From assembly GCA_965224755.1 (NCBI GenBank), contig OZ245061.1, forward strand, positions 1,054,001-1,118,000: a stretch of DNA of 64,000 nt, given 5' to 3'. Origin of the DNA: Hellea sp965224755. Lineage in GTDB: Bacteria > Pseudomonadota > Alphaproteobacteria > Caulobacterales > Maricaulaceae. Each line of letters begins with the position of its first letter. Position 1 is the first letter of the stretch. The position numbers were made by a program, and so were the translations under genes. Under the pieces are notes generated by a model that worked only from the letters and a program-made list of their open reading frames with translations, was not told the origin of the DNA and did not search any database. Shown here in pieces: positions 52,095 to 60,922 of this stretch.

Positions 52095-52122
52095 AGCCCC
52101 GCTTCGAGCGGGGCTTTTTTTT
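52095..52122 (+). terminator. Rho-independent terminator after receptor 1
   Basis: AGCCCCGCTT-CGA-GCGGGGCT followed by TTTTTT, 50 bp after the stop of the first TonB receptor gene. It implies that receptor 2 has its own promoter. Confidence 0.88.
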
Positions 52123-52251
52123 GCCTTTATGGTTCTCGATAACCAAGCCTGTGCTATATTTACCACACATCACAGCAATTCATGGATTGGACACGATTCT
52201 TGAAAATCACGCTTGAACCCAACCTGTCCTAACTGTAATGCTTGATTAACG

Positions 52252-52270
52252 CCCTGAGTCCGACTCTGGG
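52252..52270. promoter_or_regulatory. Inverted repeat with two GANTC sites upstream of receptor 2
   Basis: CCCTGAGTC-C-GACTCTGGG forms a hairpin or operator-like inverted repeat with one mismatch. It holds two CcrM sites (GAGTC at 52256-52260 and GACTC at 52262-52266), 49 bp before the ATG. Confidence 0.4.
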
Positions 52271-52318
52271 AAATTGTGCTATGGCACACATATAACAAAA
52301 CCAGTTGAAGGGGTTTTC

Positions 52319-55300
52319 ATGACTATACTTAACAAACAAGGGCTGTTGCATTCTACAATACTTGGCGCAACTATTACATTGGGTGGCGTCTTGCCAACTA
52401 TGATGGCAACAACGGCTCATGCCCAAGTAGAGCAACTGCCGTCTGCCGCTCAGATAGCCGACGAAACAGATCAAGATGAGGTTGTTGTCACGGGCTCGCG
52501 TTTGCGTCGTGACTCTTTTTCCAGCCCATCGCCATTGGCGTCGCTTGATGTGGAAGATAGCAAGAAATTTGGCATCACCAGTATTAATGGCCTTATACAA
52601 AACTCCATTACTGCCACGGGCGGTCGTATTGACGCGGATTTGAATACAAGCGCGGGTAACTCAAATGCGACTGAAGCTCCACCAGCCGGCGGTACGGGTT
52701 CATCTAATGTTAACTTGCGCGGCCTTGGCCCTGAACGGGCATTGGTGCTTGTAAATGGCCGCCGCTTGGCCGCGACAGGTGTTCGCGGCGCGCCAGCCCA
52801 GCCTGATATCAACTTGATTCCGTTTTCCATGGTTCAGCGCGTAGATATTGCGACAGAAGCCGGTTCTTCCGTCTATGGTGCTGACGCCGTGGCGGGCACG
52901 GTTAATGTGATTCTTCGCACTGATTTTGAAGGGTTAGAGATATCCGGCACACTTAAGCAGCCGCAACATGATGGCGGTGAGGAGTCTACGGTCGGCTTCC
53001 TGATGGGCGTGCAGACGGATCGCGCCCGGATGACCTTTGGCGGTGAATATTATGACCGCGAACGTATCACGACAGGGCAAAGATCATTTTCAGAACGTTT
53101 GAAATATTTAGAATATGACGAACAGGGTAATATTTACTCCGTTAATGGTAGCCCCTTCCCGGATTTGGTCTGGGATGGTGCGGGACGTGGCCTCTGGTGT
53201 GCGACGCCGGGATCATCGGATAATACTTATAATATCCCGAATTTCTCCCATTGCGGCTCATTGCCTGTGCCGGCTGGCGCAAGAGACCGGGATCCCAATG
53301 ATGCATTAAGCTTTGGGTCTAACTTTCGTTACTTCGACCAGCATACGGATAATGATTCTCGTGCACGGGCAGATCTTGTGGGTGAACTGGAGCGCTTTAC
53401 GCTCATGACCACAGGCGAATATGATCTTGATTTGTTTGCTAATGAAACCTTCTATACGGAAGCCTTCTATTTCAACCGCCAGAATTTCTCACGTGGGACA
53501 AATGAACAAATTTATCCGACTGTTCGCGGGACGATTAACCAGCGCGATGCGAGCGGGGCGGTTGTTGGCACGGTAGCTAACCCATGGAACCCCTTTGGCA
53601 CCAATGTTTATCCTGTGATAACGCTGGATGATTTCCCGCAAACCCGGGATGTTGAGTTGCAACAAGTCCGCTTTGTTGGCGGTGTGCGCGGCGATATTGA
53701 CCTTGGTTGGTTCGGGGAAAACGATTGGCGTTGGGATGCTTATGCGTCCTTTGATCGGGGCACTGGCCGTCAGGCCCAGCCCTTCTTAGCCGAAGATAAC
53801 CTGATTGCAGGATTGAATTATTATGTAGATTCCAATGGCAACCTTGCCTGTGATTCTCCGTCTCCGCTTGCAGATGATTTTGGCTTCTTCTCACCACAAA
53901 GCTGCGTGCCAATTGATCTACTAAACCCATCAGTATATACTGGGGGCGCTACCGGAACGGGGGCATTCGCTACAGATGCTGAACGTGACTTCCTGATTGG
54001 TACACGGGTTAATACAACTCAGATTAATCAGACGGTATTTTCTGCGTTCGTTGATGGTAATCTCATGACAATACCTGGTGGCGGTGACGTTGCTATGGGC
54101 GTTGGTTTTGAATATCGGAAAGATAGCATTACATCTGCTAACTCGCTTGACGGCGTTAAGGGGACGATTGCAGGTGAAAACCCGCTACCAGAAGGTGAAA
54201 CTATTGGGTCGCGTGATTTCCAAGAATTCTTTGCCGAGATTGATATTCCGTTGGTTCAGGGACGTCCGGGGATTGAATTGCTCCGTCTTGACGGCGCGAT
54301 TCGATTTACCGAAGAATCCAACTATGGCAAGGGCACGACTTACCGGATTCGGGGTCAATATAAGCCCGTTGAATGGCTGTCACTGTCCGGCGGTTATGGC
54401 ACGTCTTTCCGGGCGCCGAACCTGCGCGAATCTTTCCTTGCAGATCAGGGCGGCGGCGCTGGCGGTGGCGGTGACCCTTGTCTGAACCAAAACATTCAGG
54501 CAGCGATCGCGAATGGCGGTGAAAACAACCCAGCCGTACGAAATACTATTAATAGCTGTATTGCTGATGGTGTGGCTTTTGTAGACACCAACGCTGACGG
54601 AAATCCCGATACAACTGTTCTGGGAACGTCCGGAGTTACCACGATTAATACCTTTACAGGTGGTAACTCAAACTTGAACCCCGAAACATCGGATACTTTG
54701 ACCTTAACGGCCTCCTTTGACCAACCTTGGTATGACGGGTTTGATTTCCAATTCGCTGTCAGTTATTATGATATCAGCATTGAAGACTCAATTGAGCAGC
54801 CAACCTTGGGTGATCTGACGAGCAACTGTTATCAGAACCTTGATTTCCCCGGCCAGAGCCATCCATTCTGTACTTTGTTGACCAGAGGGACATCATCAAA
54901 TCCCGCTGTAAATCAGCTCAGAGGGGCGGATGTCAGTTTCTTCAATATTGGTGAAATTACGTCCGAAGGTCTTGATTTTAATACAAGATTGAGCTTCAGC
55001 CCGTTTTCTCTACAAGGCGAAGACGTTGATTGGGTGTTGGGGACATCACTTGCCTATCAATTATCTCAGGAACAACAGACCTTCAATATCTCTGACCGAG
55101 ATGATAATGTCGGAGAAATTGGTACACCAGAAATTCGTGCTAATATCTCCTCCCTGTTCAACTGGAGGAGCTATAGCTTTGCCACGCAACACCGTTATAT
55201 CGGTGATGGGAGAGTTGATAATCCAACGGCTTTCACGCCTAGCGGCTTCTTCCCGGGGCGGCCTTTGACGCGGGCCGTCGATTTTGTCGACTCCGTCTGG

Positions 55301-55486
55301 TATCATGACGCGTCGCTAACTTATGACGCTGATAGCTGGGCTTTGACTGTAGGTGTCAACAATGTGTTTGATAAGGAACCACCCCTGATTGGTCGTGGCG
55401 CCTCACAGCGTAATAATGCCGTGACAGCATCCGGTTATGATTTTGTTGGACGGAGCTTCTTTGCGACCGCTCGTAAAACCTTCTAA
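52319..55486 (+). CDS. TonB-dependent outer-membrane receptor 2
   Basis: 1055-residue TonB-dependent receptor: signal peptide (GATITLGGVLPTMMATTAHA), TonB-box-like DEVVVTGSRLRR, plug domain (LVNGRRLAATGVRGAPAQPD, AGSSVYGADAVAGTVNVIL) and a large barrel closing with SFFATARKTF. It is clearly related to receptor 1, sharing the plug motifs and the segment YGTSFRAP. The start at 52319 has GAAGGGG upstream; the frame's earlier start at 52274 would spoil the signal peptide. It is followed 25 bp on by a hairpin terminator and the halogenase-like gene. Confidence 0.93.
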   Translation: MTILNKQGLLHSTILGATITLGGVLPTMMATTAHAQVEQLPSAAQIADETDQDEVVVTGSRLRRDSFSSPSPLASLDVEDSKKFGITSINGLIQNSITATGGRIDADLNTSAGNSNATEAPPAGGTGSSNVNLRGLGPERALVLVNGRRLAATGVRGAPAQPDINLIPFSMVQRVDIATEAGSSVYGADAVAGTVNVILRTDFEGLEISGTLKQPQHDGGEESTVGFLMGVQTDRARMTFGGEYYDRERITTGQRSFSERLKYLEYDEQGNIYSVNGSPFPDLVWDGAGRGLWCATPGSSDNTYNIPNFSHCGSLPVPAGARDRDPNDALSFGSNFRYFDQHTDNDSRARADLVGELERFTLMTTGEYDLDLFANETFYTEAFYFNRQNFSRGTNEQIYPTVRGTINQRDASGAVVGTVANPWNPFGTNVYPVITLDDFPQTRDVELQQVRFVGGVRGDIDLGWFGENDWRWDAYASFDRGTGRQAQPFLAEDNLIAGLNYYVDSNGNLACDSPSPLADDFGFFSPQSCVPIDLLNPSVYTGGATGTGAFATDAERDFLIGTRVNTTQINQTVFSAFVDGNLMTIPGGGDVAMGVGFEYRKDSITSANSLDGVKGTIAGENPLPEGETIGSRDFQEFFAEIDIPLVQGRPGIELLRLDGAIRFTEESNYGKGTTYRIRGQYKPVEWLSLSGGYGTSFRAPNLRESFLADQGGGAGGGGDPCLNQNIQAAIANGGENNPAVRNTINSCIADGVAFVDTNADGNPDTTVLGTSGVTTINTFTGGNSNLNPETSDTLTLTASFDQPWYDGFDFQFAVSYYDISIEDSIEQPTLGDLTSNCYQNLDFPGQSHPFCTLLTRGTSSNPAVNQLRGADVSFFNIGEITSEGLDFNTRLSFSPFSLQGEDVDWVLGTSLAYQLSQEQQTFNISDRDDNVGEIGTPEIRANISSLFNWRSYSFATQHRYIGDGRVDNPTAFTPSGFFPGRPLTRAVDFVDSVWYHDASLTYDADSWALTVGVNNVFDKEPPLIGRGASQRNNAVTASGYDFVGRSFFATARKTF

Positions 55487-55510
55487 ACCAAGACACGTAA
55501 ACCAGTATTG

Positions 55511-55541
55511 ACAGCACGCCTCAGGGCGTGTTGTCTTTTTT
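55511..55541 (+). terminator. Rho-independent terminator abutting the halogenase start
   Basis: The stem ACAGCACGCC-TCAG-GGCGTGTTGT (10 pairs, one G-T) is followed by CTTTTTTT ending at 55542. The halogenase ATG is at 55543. Confidence 0.85.
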
Positions 55542-55542
55542 T

Positions 55543-57087
55543 ATGACCATAAATAAAATTCTAATAGCGGGGGGCGGTACGGCAGGCTGGATGACGGCGG
55601 TCAATCTTGCCAAAGCGATCGGAGTAAATTCTAAAACGAGTCTGCAAATCACTTTGGTTGAATCCAGTGATGTTCCAACCGTGGGCGTCGGGGAAGGAAC
55701 ATTCCCGTCAATTAAAACTACTTTGAATAATATGGGAATTGGCGAGGCTGAGTTTGTTAAAGCTTGCGACGCAACTTTCAAACAGGGAATTCGCTTTAAC
55801 AACTGGGCAAAAAATCCAGACCTTCACCCAGAAGATTACTATCAACATTTGTTTGACCCATCACACCAGATGCGGGGGCAATTTAGTCTGGCGCCTTATT
55901 GGGCCCAAGGCGGTAATGGTGAAGTTTCCTACTCTGAATCGGTAACATTGCAACATGCGAATTGCGAACGAGCTCTCGGTCCCAAAGTTAGCGGAGATCA
56001 GGCCTATTTCGGGGGGTTCCAATACGCCTATCACTTGGATGCGGGGAAACTCGCATCATTTTTAAAATCCAAAGCTATAGCGCTGGGCGTTGAGCATATT
56101 GTGGGCACAATTGAAAGTGTTCAGCAAAGCATAACAGGTGATATAACGTCTGTTACCCTGATGAATGACAAGACGATAGAGGCTGACCTTTTCATAGATT
56201 GCACGGGGTTTGCTGCGCTGCTTATTGGCAAGACATTGGGCGAGGACGTCATGCCGGTTGATGATACTCTCTTTGTTGATCGGGCTATGACTGTTCAGCT
56301 ACCTTATAGCCATGACCACGCACCTATCCCAAGCACGACAATTTCCACGGCGCATGAGGCAGGGTGGACATGGGATATCGGCCTGCGACATAGGCGCGGG
56401 ATCGGGTATGTCTATTCAAGTTCGCATTCAAGTGATGAGCGGGCTGCGGAAGTATTGCGCAATTACCTACAAACTACTGATGATGCCGACTTTAACATCA
56501 TCCCTATGAAAACCGGATATAGAAAGCAGGCGTGGGTCAAAAATTGTGTAGCGATTGGTCTATCCGGAGGCTTTTTAGAGCCGCTGGAGGCAACAGGGGT
56601 CATTTTTATTGAAGCGGCACTTCGGCTCCTAACCCAGTACTTCCCTCGCGCCGGGAACATGGATGTTTTAGCTCGCCATTTTAATGAAGCATTGGATGTT
56701 CGATACCAAAACGCAATCTCGTTTCTCAAATTGCATTATTGCATAAGCCAACGCAAAGACAATGACTTTTGGACCGATAACCGCGTACTGAGTTCAATAC
56801 CGGTAAGCTTGCAGCAAAAACTGACTATCTGGCAACACAGATTTCCGCATAGGTTTGATTTTAATCTAGGCCACGAAACTTTTGGAGTAGACAGTCATAG
56901 TTATGTGCTCTTGGGTATGGGATTTAAACCTGATATTATGGCTAGCCTGTCGGCATTCCCCCATAAGGAAATGGCAAGACGTCATTTTAAACTTCTACGA
57001 AATGCCACCAATGAGGCGACGTCGGCAATGATGAGTCATCGCAATCTCATAGAAGGAGTACATAATGGAAGCATTGATTTCGTCTAA
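55543..57087 (+). CDS. Flavin-dependent tryptophan halogenase-like protein
   Basis: 514 residues, near the PrnA length. N-terminal FAD site (ILIAGGGTAGWM), GVGEGTFPSIKTTL, the region with the catalytic-type Lys (CDATFKQGIRFNNW), second flavin segment DLFIDCTGFAALLIGK, and the C-terminal GLSGGFLEPLEATGV. The family motif WxWxIP reads WTWDIG here, lacking the Pro. Partner proteins near TonB receptors are common in Caulobacter-like bacteria, but their substrate is unknown. No ribosome site: the ATG follows a terminator T-run. Confidence 0.88.
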   Translation: MTINKILIAGGGTAGWMTAVNLAKAIGVNSKTSLQITLVESSDVPTVGVGEGTFPSIKTTLNNMGIGEAEFVKACDATFKQGIRFNNWAKNPDLHPEDYYQHLFDPSHQMRGQFSLAPYWAQGGNGEVSYSESVTLQHANCERALGPKVSGDQAYFGGFQYAYHLDAGKLASFLKSKAIALGVEHIVGTIESVQQSITGDITSVTLMNDKTIEADLFIDCTGFAALLIGKTLGEDVMPVDDTLFVDRAMTVQLPYSHDHAPIPSTTISTAHEAGWTWDIGLRHRRGIGYVYSSSHSSDERAAEVLRNYLQTTDDADFNIIPMKTGYRKQAWVKNCVAIGLSGGFLEPLEATGVIFIEAALRLLTQYFPRAGNMDVLARHFNEALDVRYQNAISFLKLHYCISQRKDNDFWTDNRVLSSIPVSLQQKLTIWQHRFPHRFDFNLGHETFGVDSHSYVLLGMGFKPDIMASLSAFPHKEMARRHFKLLRNATNEATSAMMSHRNLIEGVHNGSIDFV

Positions 57088-57162
57088 CTTTGTATGGGGA
57101 ATAACATTGTCCCGTTCGCACAAATATGCCAAATTATTGTAACATCTAAACGGGAAGAAATA

Positions 57163-57726
57163 ATGTTTGTTCGCAGATTTTTTGGACTTATAATTGGGGT
57201 AGGTATTTTCGTCAGTTTCTCACAAGCCTTTGCATTGGATAATGTTGAGCGCGAGATTGTTAAGTGTCGCGCAAATGCTGATTCCGTGGCGCAGCAAGTT
57301 ACATGTCTCGAAGAGGCTCTGCGCAGAATGGTCGAAAATACAGGTGAACCGGACTGGGCAAGTGCTGTAGCTCCGCCTCCAGATGTTGATACAGCTATTG
57401 GGACGACACCACCGCCTTTCTCTAATTCTACGGCTCGTGGCATTGGCGCGGAGCAGATTCCATCTAATCGAGAAATTTCGAGAGCGGCCCAAAGTAAAAT
57501 CAAAGAACAATCGGTGGTGGCTGATTTTGCCTACAATCAAAGTGATCGCCTTATTTTGGTCCTTAGCAATGGCCAAGTTTGGAAACAACGGACAGGGGAT
57601 TTAAATTACGTAAGGCTCAAAAGAGGTGATCGTCCCGCAGTCATAGTAAGACCGGGCACGTTATCTGGCTATCGCATGGAGTTTCCCGAGTTGGGCCAAA
57701 CAATTATTGTCAGCCGTATTCAATAA
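57163..57726 (+). CDS. Periplasmic protein with CYD-like motif (paralogue B)
   Basis: 187 residues: Sec signal (MFVRRFFGLIIGVGIFVSFS to AFA), two-cysteine motif EIVKCRANADSVAQQVTCLE, Pro/Ser linker, and a C-terminal beta domain with LSNGQVWKQRTGDLNYVRL. It resembles the 226-residue protein at 47869-48549 in layout and in the NGQVW domain. Its last conserved motif differs (CLE rather than CYD). ATG 57163 has GGGAAGAAAT upstream; the frame reaches back to 57094. It starts 75 bp after the halogenase stop. Confidence 0.75.
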   Translation: MFVRRFFGLIIGVGIFVSFSQAFALDNVEREIVKCRANADSVAQQVTCLEEALRRMVENTGEPDWASAVAPPPDVDTAIGTTPPPFSNSTARGIGAEQIPSNREISRAAQSKIKEQSVVADFAYNQSDRLILVLSNGQVWKQRTGDLNYVRLKRGDRPAVIVRPGTLSGYRMEFPELGQTIIVSRIQ

Positions 57727-57759
57727 ATGATAACAAGGCAGTATTATTTTGCCATGTCC

Positions 57760-59523
57760 TCATTTTACCACGTCCAACTCTGCCTTCAACTCCTGCCCTA
57801 TTCTTGCCGCCTGCCGTGCCCGTATCGCCGCTTTCACCTCGGGGAGGTTGCGGATTTCGCTTAAGACTGCGATATCTTCGCCGATTGCAACGGAGCCGCC
57901 AAATATCTCTTCGATTTGCTCACTTGGGGATTTGGCGCGCGGGAAGCGTTTGATGTGGACTTTGGCATCGGCGTCAATATCGGCCAGCGCTTTGGCGATT
58001 TCGACGGCTTTTAGGAAACCGCCTAACTCGTCGACAAGGCCGATCTCTTTGGCTTGCGCGCCTGTCCAGACGCGGCCTTTGGCGATGTCTTTGACGCGGG
58101 AGAGCGGGATGTCCCGTCCTTCGGCGACGCGCGTGGTGAAATCCCCATAGATATCTTCAAGCTGCCCGCGATATGCGGCGCGCTGGCTTTGGTTAAACGG
58201 CGCGTCGGCGGAATAGGCCCCAGCGTAATCGCCGCCAATGGTGATGCCGTCAATATTATAGCCGATCTTGGCAAAACTGTCCTCAAAGGCGATTTTTCCG
58301 CCAAAGACGCCGATGGAGCCAGTGATAGTTTCGGGCAGGGCGACGATTTTATCTGCGTTTGCCGAGACGTAATAGCCGCCGGAGGCCGCATATTGGCCCA
58401 TGCTGATGATGACGGGTTTGCCGACTTCTTTGGCCCGGGCAACGGCGTCGTGGATCTGGTCTGACGCCGCAGGGGAGCCGCCGGGAGAGCTAACCCGGAA
58501 GATAATGGCTTTCACGCCTTTGTCCTTGGCAGCATCGTCAAAGGCTTTGGCGAGCGTATCGCCGCCCATAGAGAGGGCGTTTGAAAAAGGATTGCTGCCA
58601 TCGGCCGACTCTCCTGTGAGGACAGCGCCTTGTCCGCCGATAAAGGCGATAGTGTCACTGCCGAAATTTTGTTCAGGGGTATAGCCGTTAACGGATTTAA
58701 ACTTGATTTTATCCCCGCCGGCCTTTTTGCGGGCATAGTTGCGGGCTTCTTCGACATGGCCGAGCTTGTCGACCATTTTGGCCTGCAAAGCCGCTTCGGC
58801 GCTATGCGGCGCGGATTTTAAAACCGATGTGACTTTAATAATAGAGAGGCTTCGGTCTTCTGCTATTTGCCCAACCGTATTATCAAAGAGTGACGTCAGG
58901 TAAGATGTTGCGGCTTCGCGGTGAGCCTCTGTATAGCCTTTTTGCGTATATGTATTTACGGCGTTTTTATATTCATAAAACTGCTCGAATTGAGGCTGGG
59001 CTTCGATTTTTTCAAAGACGCCGCCGTAAAATTCTGTTTCGGAGCGAAATCCGGCAACAGCAAATCCGGTCGTGTCCTGCATCCAAATTTCATCCGAGGC
59101 CGAGACCGCATGATAAGGCGTCAGGCTTGTGCTCTCAAAACCCTGAGCATGAGTGATGACAAATTTTCCGCTGGATTTGAAATCCAGTATAGCTAAACGA
59201 ATCTCCTCGGCGCTGGCCGGAACCATGCCGTATTCATTAGCGCGAATAAAAAGCCCCTTAATCGAATCATCTTCTTTGGCACTGTGAAGCGCACGGGCCG
59301 TGCCAACAACGGAGGGCGCGGGGCTGCCAAACAGGCTGCCTCCGGAGCTATGATCGCGCAAGCTCTGTCTTAAATCCATGGTCAGGACATAGCTGTCTTT
59401 GGGTTGTAGGGCGCTGCTAATGCCGCCAATGATCCCGAAAAAAGCAAAGATCAAAAACAGCACTAAGAAGAAACCGAAAATACCAACGATTGTGCCGAAA
59501 ACGGTACCAAAAAAATGACGCAT
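57760..59523 (-). CDS. sppA: Signal peptide peptidase SppA (67 kDa type)
   Basis: 587-residue S49 serine protease anchored by one N-terminal helix (GIFGFFLVLFLIFAFFGIIG). It has the tandem layout of SppA 67K: a first domain (about 60-300) with the general-base Lys in GKFVITHAQ, and a second (about 310-560) with the nucleophilic Ser in GQYAASGGYYVSANAD. It degrades leftover signal peptides in the inner membrane. Full length; start ATG 59523. The gene has no close co-directional partner and faces tRNA-Gln and DUF3450 genes across 500 bp. Confidence 0.95.
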   Translation of the reverse strand: MRHFFGTVFGTIVGIFGFFLVLFLIFAFFGIIGGISSALQPKDSYVLTMDLRQSLRDHSSGGSLFGSPAPSVVGTARALHSAKEDDSIKGLFIRANEYGMVPASAEEIRLAILDFKSSGKFVITHAQGFESTSLTPYHAVSASDEIWMQDTTGFAVAGFRSETEFYGGVFEKIEAQPQFEQFYEYKNAVNTYTQKGYTEAHREAATSYLTSLFDNTVGQIAEDRSLSIIKVTSVLKSAPHSAEAALQAKMVDKLGHVEEARNYARKKAGGDKIKFKSVNGYTPEQNFGSDTIAFIGGQGAVLTGESADGSNPFSNALSMGGDTLAKAFDDAAKDKGVKAIIFRVSSPGGSPAASDQIHDAVARAKEVGKPVIISMGQYAASGGYYVSANADKIVALPETITGSIGVFGGKIAFEDSFAKIGYNIDGITIGGDYAGAYSADAPFNQSQRAAYRGQLEDIYGDFTTRVAEGRDIPLSRVKDIAKGRVWTGAQAKEIGLVDELGGFLKAVEIAKALADIDADAKVHIKRFPRAKSPSEQIEEIFGGSVAIGEDIAVLSEIRNLPEVKAAIRARQAARIGQELKAELDVVK

Positions 59524-59750
59524 GTGGCTGTCCTTGTTATTATGGCGCGGATAGTGCGCCTAAATTCATTCTGCTTCATTACACACTATCGCGACCCGAA
59601 AGGAAAGCAATTTGTTGATAAACGATAATATTTTTGCACATAGCTTCGCTAGCACCGGCTTGAATTTTTGACTGACCTCACCCGCAAATACTCGTTGCAA
59701 TTCCAGAGGCTAAGGGATAGAAACCGCGCTTCATCAGGTCCTTATAATAT

Positions 59751-59824
59751 TGGGGCGTAGCCAAGCGGTAAGGCATCGGGTTTTGATCCCGTGATCGTTG
59801 GTTCGAATCCAGCCGCCCCAACCA
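59751..59824 (+). tRNA. tRNA-Gln (TTG anticodon)
   Basis: 74 bases with a complete cloverleaf: acceptor TGGGGCG/CGCCCCA, anticodon loop TTTTGAT (anticodon TTG, glutamine), T-loop GGTTCGAATCC and genome-encoded CCA at 59822-59824. The flanks (59524-59750 and 59825-60047) contain no other gene that I can support; a TATAAT at 59743-59748 lies too close to the 5' end to be its promoter. Confidence 0.97.
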
Positions 59825-60047
59825 CCTGATATCCCTGCTATGACTTAGGTTAATGTGCCCCGGCCTTGCGCGTCTCGCGCGAATATGATACATTATAACA
59901 AATATGGCGAACGGCATAAAAAATATTTAAAAAAATCTTGCTTTGTTGCCGCGCTAATGATTGATTAACTTTTCCGGCCCGTGTAAGCGAGCCAGAAGAA
60001 TAATACAGGCACTGCCAAATGTGCCGTAACTCTGTTGGAGGACGTGA

Positions 60048-60854
60048 GTGGTGAAGACTTCCATCGCCCAAAAGGCGATTGCTAAATCGGCAATCACATT
60101 GGCTCTTATTTGCGCCGTAAGTCAGGTCAGCTATTCGCAAGATGCTGATGCACGGGCTGTTCAATATAGTTCTGTGTTGCAAGAAATCTCCAATACGAAA
60201 TTGGCGATTACCCAGAAGCAAGCTTATATCAATACTCAGGAAAAACATATTGCATCGCTGCGCGCGCAGATTAAATCCGTTGACGCTACCAAGAAGACTG
60301 TCGCGCCTATGTTGGCGAAAATGGCCAGTGCCATTGAGGACGAAATTAATACCGACATTCCTTTTAAAGTCGCCGAGCGTTTCAATCGCCTCGAAGATTT
60401 CAAAGAAGTTCTGGCTGATAAAGACGCGGCTCCGGGCGAGCAAATGCGTAAGGCGCTGAATATATATGATATCGAAGTCGGCTACGGTAATTCCGTATCT
60501 GCCTATCCCGGAAATCACCCCAAAAATGCCGGCACGCGCTATGCGGCCTGCGAGGCCGATGCTGCGTCGAAAGCCTGCGGCCTGACGGACGATATGGGAA
60601 AGAATATGAAAGCAGGCGCCACCCTTAGCGATCTTAAGAACGAGATCATGGATGGGAATTATTTGCATTATGGCCGTTTGGCGCTTGTCTATTTGCAATT
60701 TGATAGCTCAGAGGCTTGGCGCTGGGATAAAGAGGCTAAAGATTGGACTGAAATGTCCGGCGGAGATGTCTTGAATGTGCGCCGGGCGGTTCGTATTGCG
60801 CGCGGCGAATCAGCGCCGGGCGTTGTTACAGCGCCTCTTGTGATATCGGAATAG
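60048..60854 (+). CDS. DUF3450 periplasmic protein, copy 1
   Basis: 268 residues: signal peptide (AIAKSAITLALICAVSQVSY), a long coiled-coil region (ISNTKLAITQKQAYINTQEKHI), then the DUF3450 core (IPFKVAERFNRLEDFKEVLAD; LHYGRLALVYLQFDSSEAWR) and C-terminal VRRAVRIARGESAPGV. Compared with copy 2 it carries about 30 extra residues with two cysteines (YAACEADAASKACGLTDD). The start is GTG with GGAGGA upstream. DUF3450 genes open Ttp/Exb energy-transduction operons. Confidence 0.9.
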   Translation: MVKTSIAQKAIAKSAITLALICAVSQVSYSQDADARAVQYSSVLQEISNTKLAITQKQAYINTQEKHIASLRAQIKSVDATKKTVAPMLAKMASAIEDEINTDIPFKVAERFNRLEDFKEVLADKDAAPGEQMRKALNIYDIEVGYGNSVSAYPGNHPKNAGTRYAACEADAASKACGLTDDMGKNMKAGATLSDLKNEIMDGNYLHYGRLALVYLQFDSSEAWRWDKEAKDWTEMSGGDVLNVRRAVRIARGESAPGVVTAPLVISE

Positions 60855-60922
60855 GGTATGAAATCGATGGATAGTCCGTCGATTTTTATTGGAATAAACG
60901 AAAGCAAACTTGGAAGGATACC

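Noticed and set aside
59743..59748. TATAAT as the tRNA-Gln promoter -10 box
   Set aside because: It ends two bases before the mature tRNA 5' end, leaving no room for a transcription start and leader.
59678..59917. 79-residue ORF on the minus strand
   Set aside because: It is the complement of tRNA-Gln and flanks, so not a gene.
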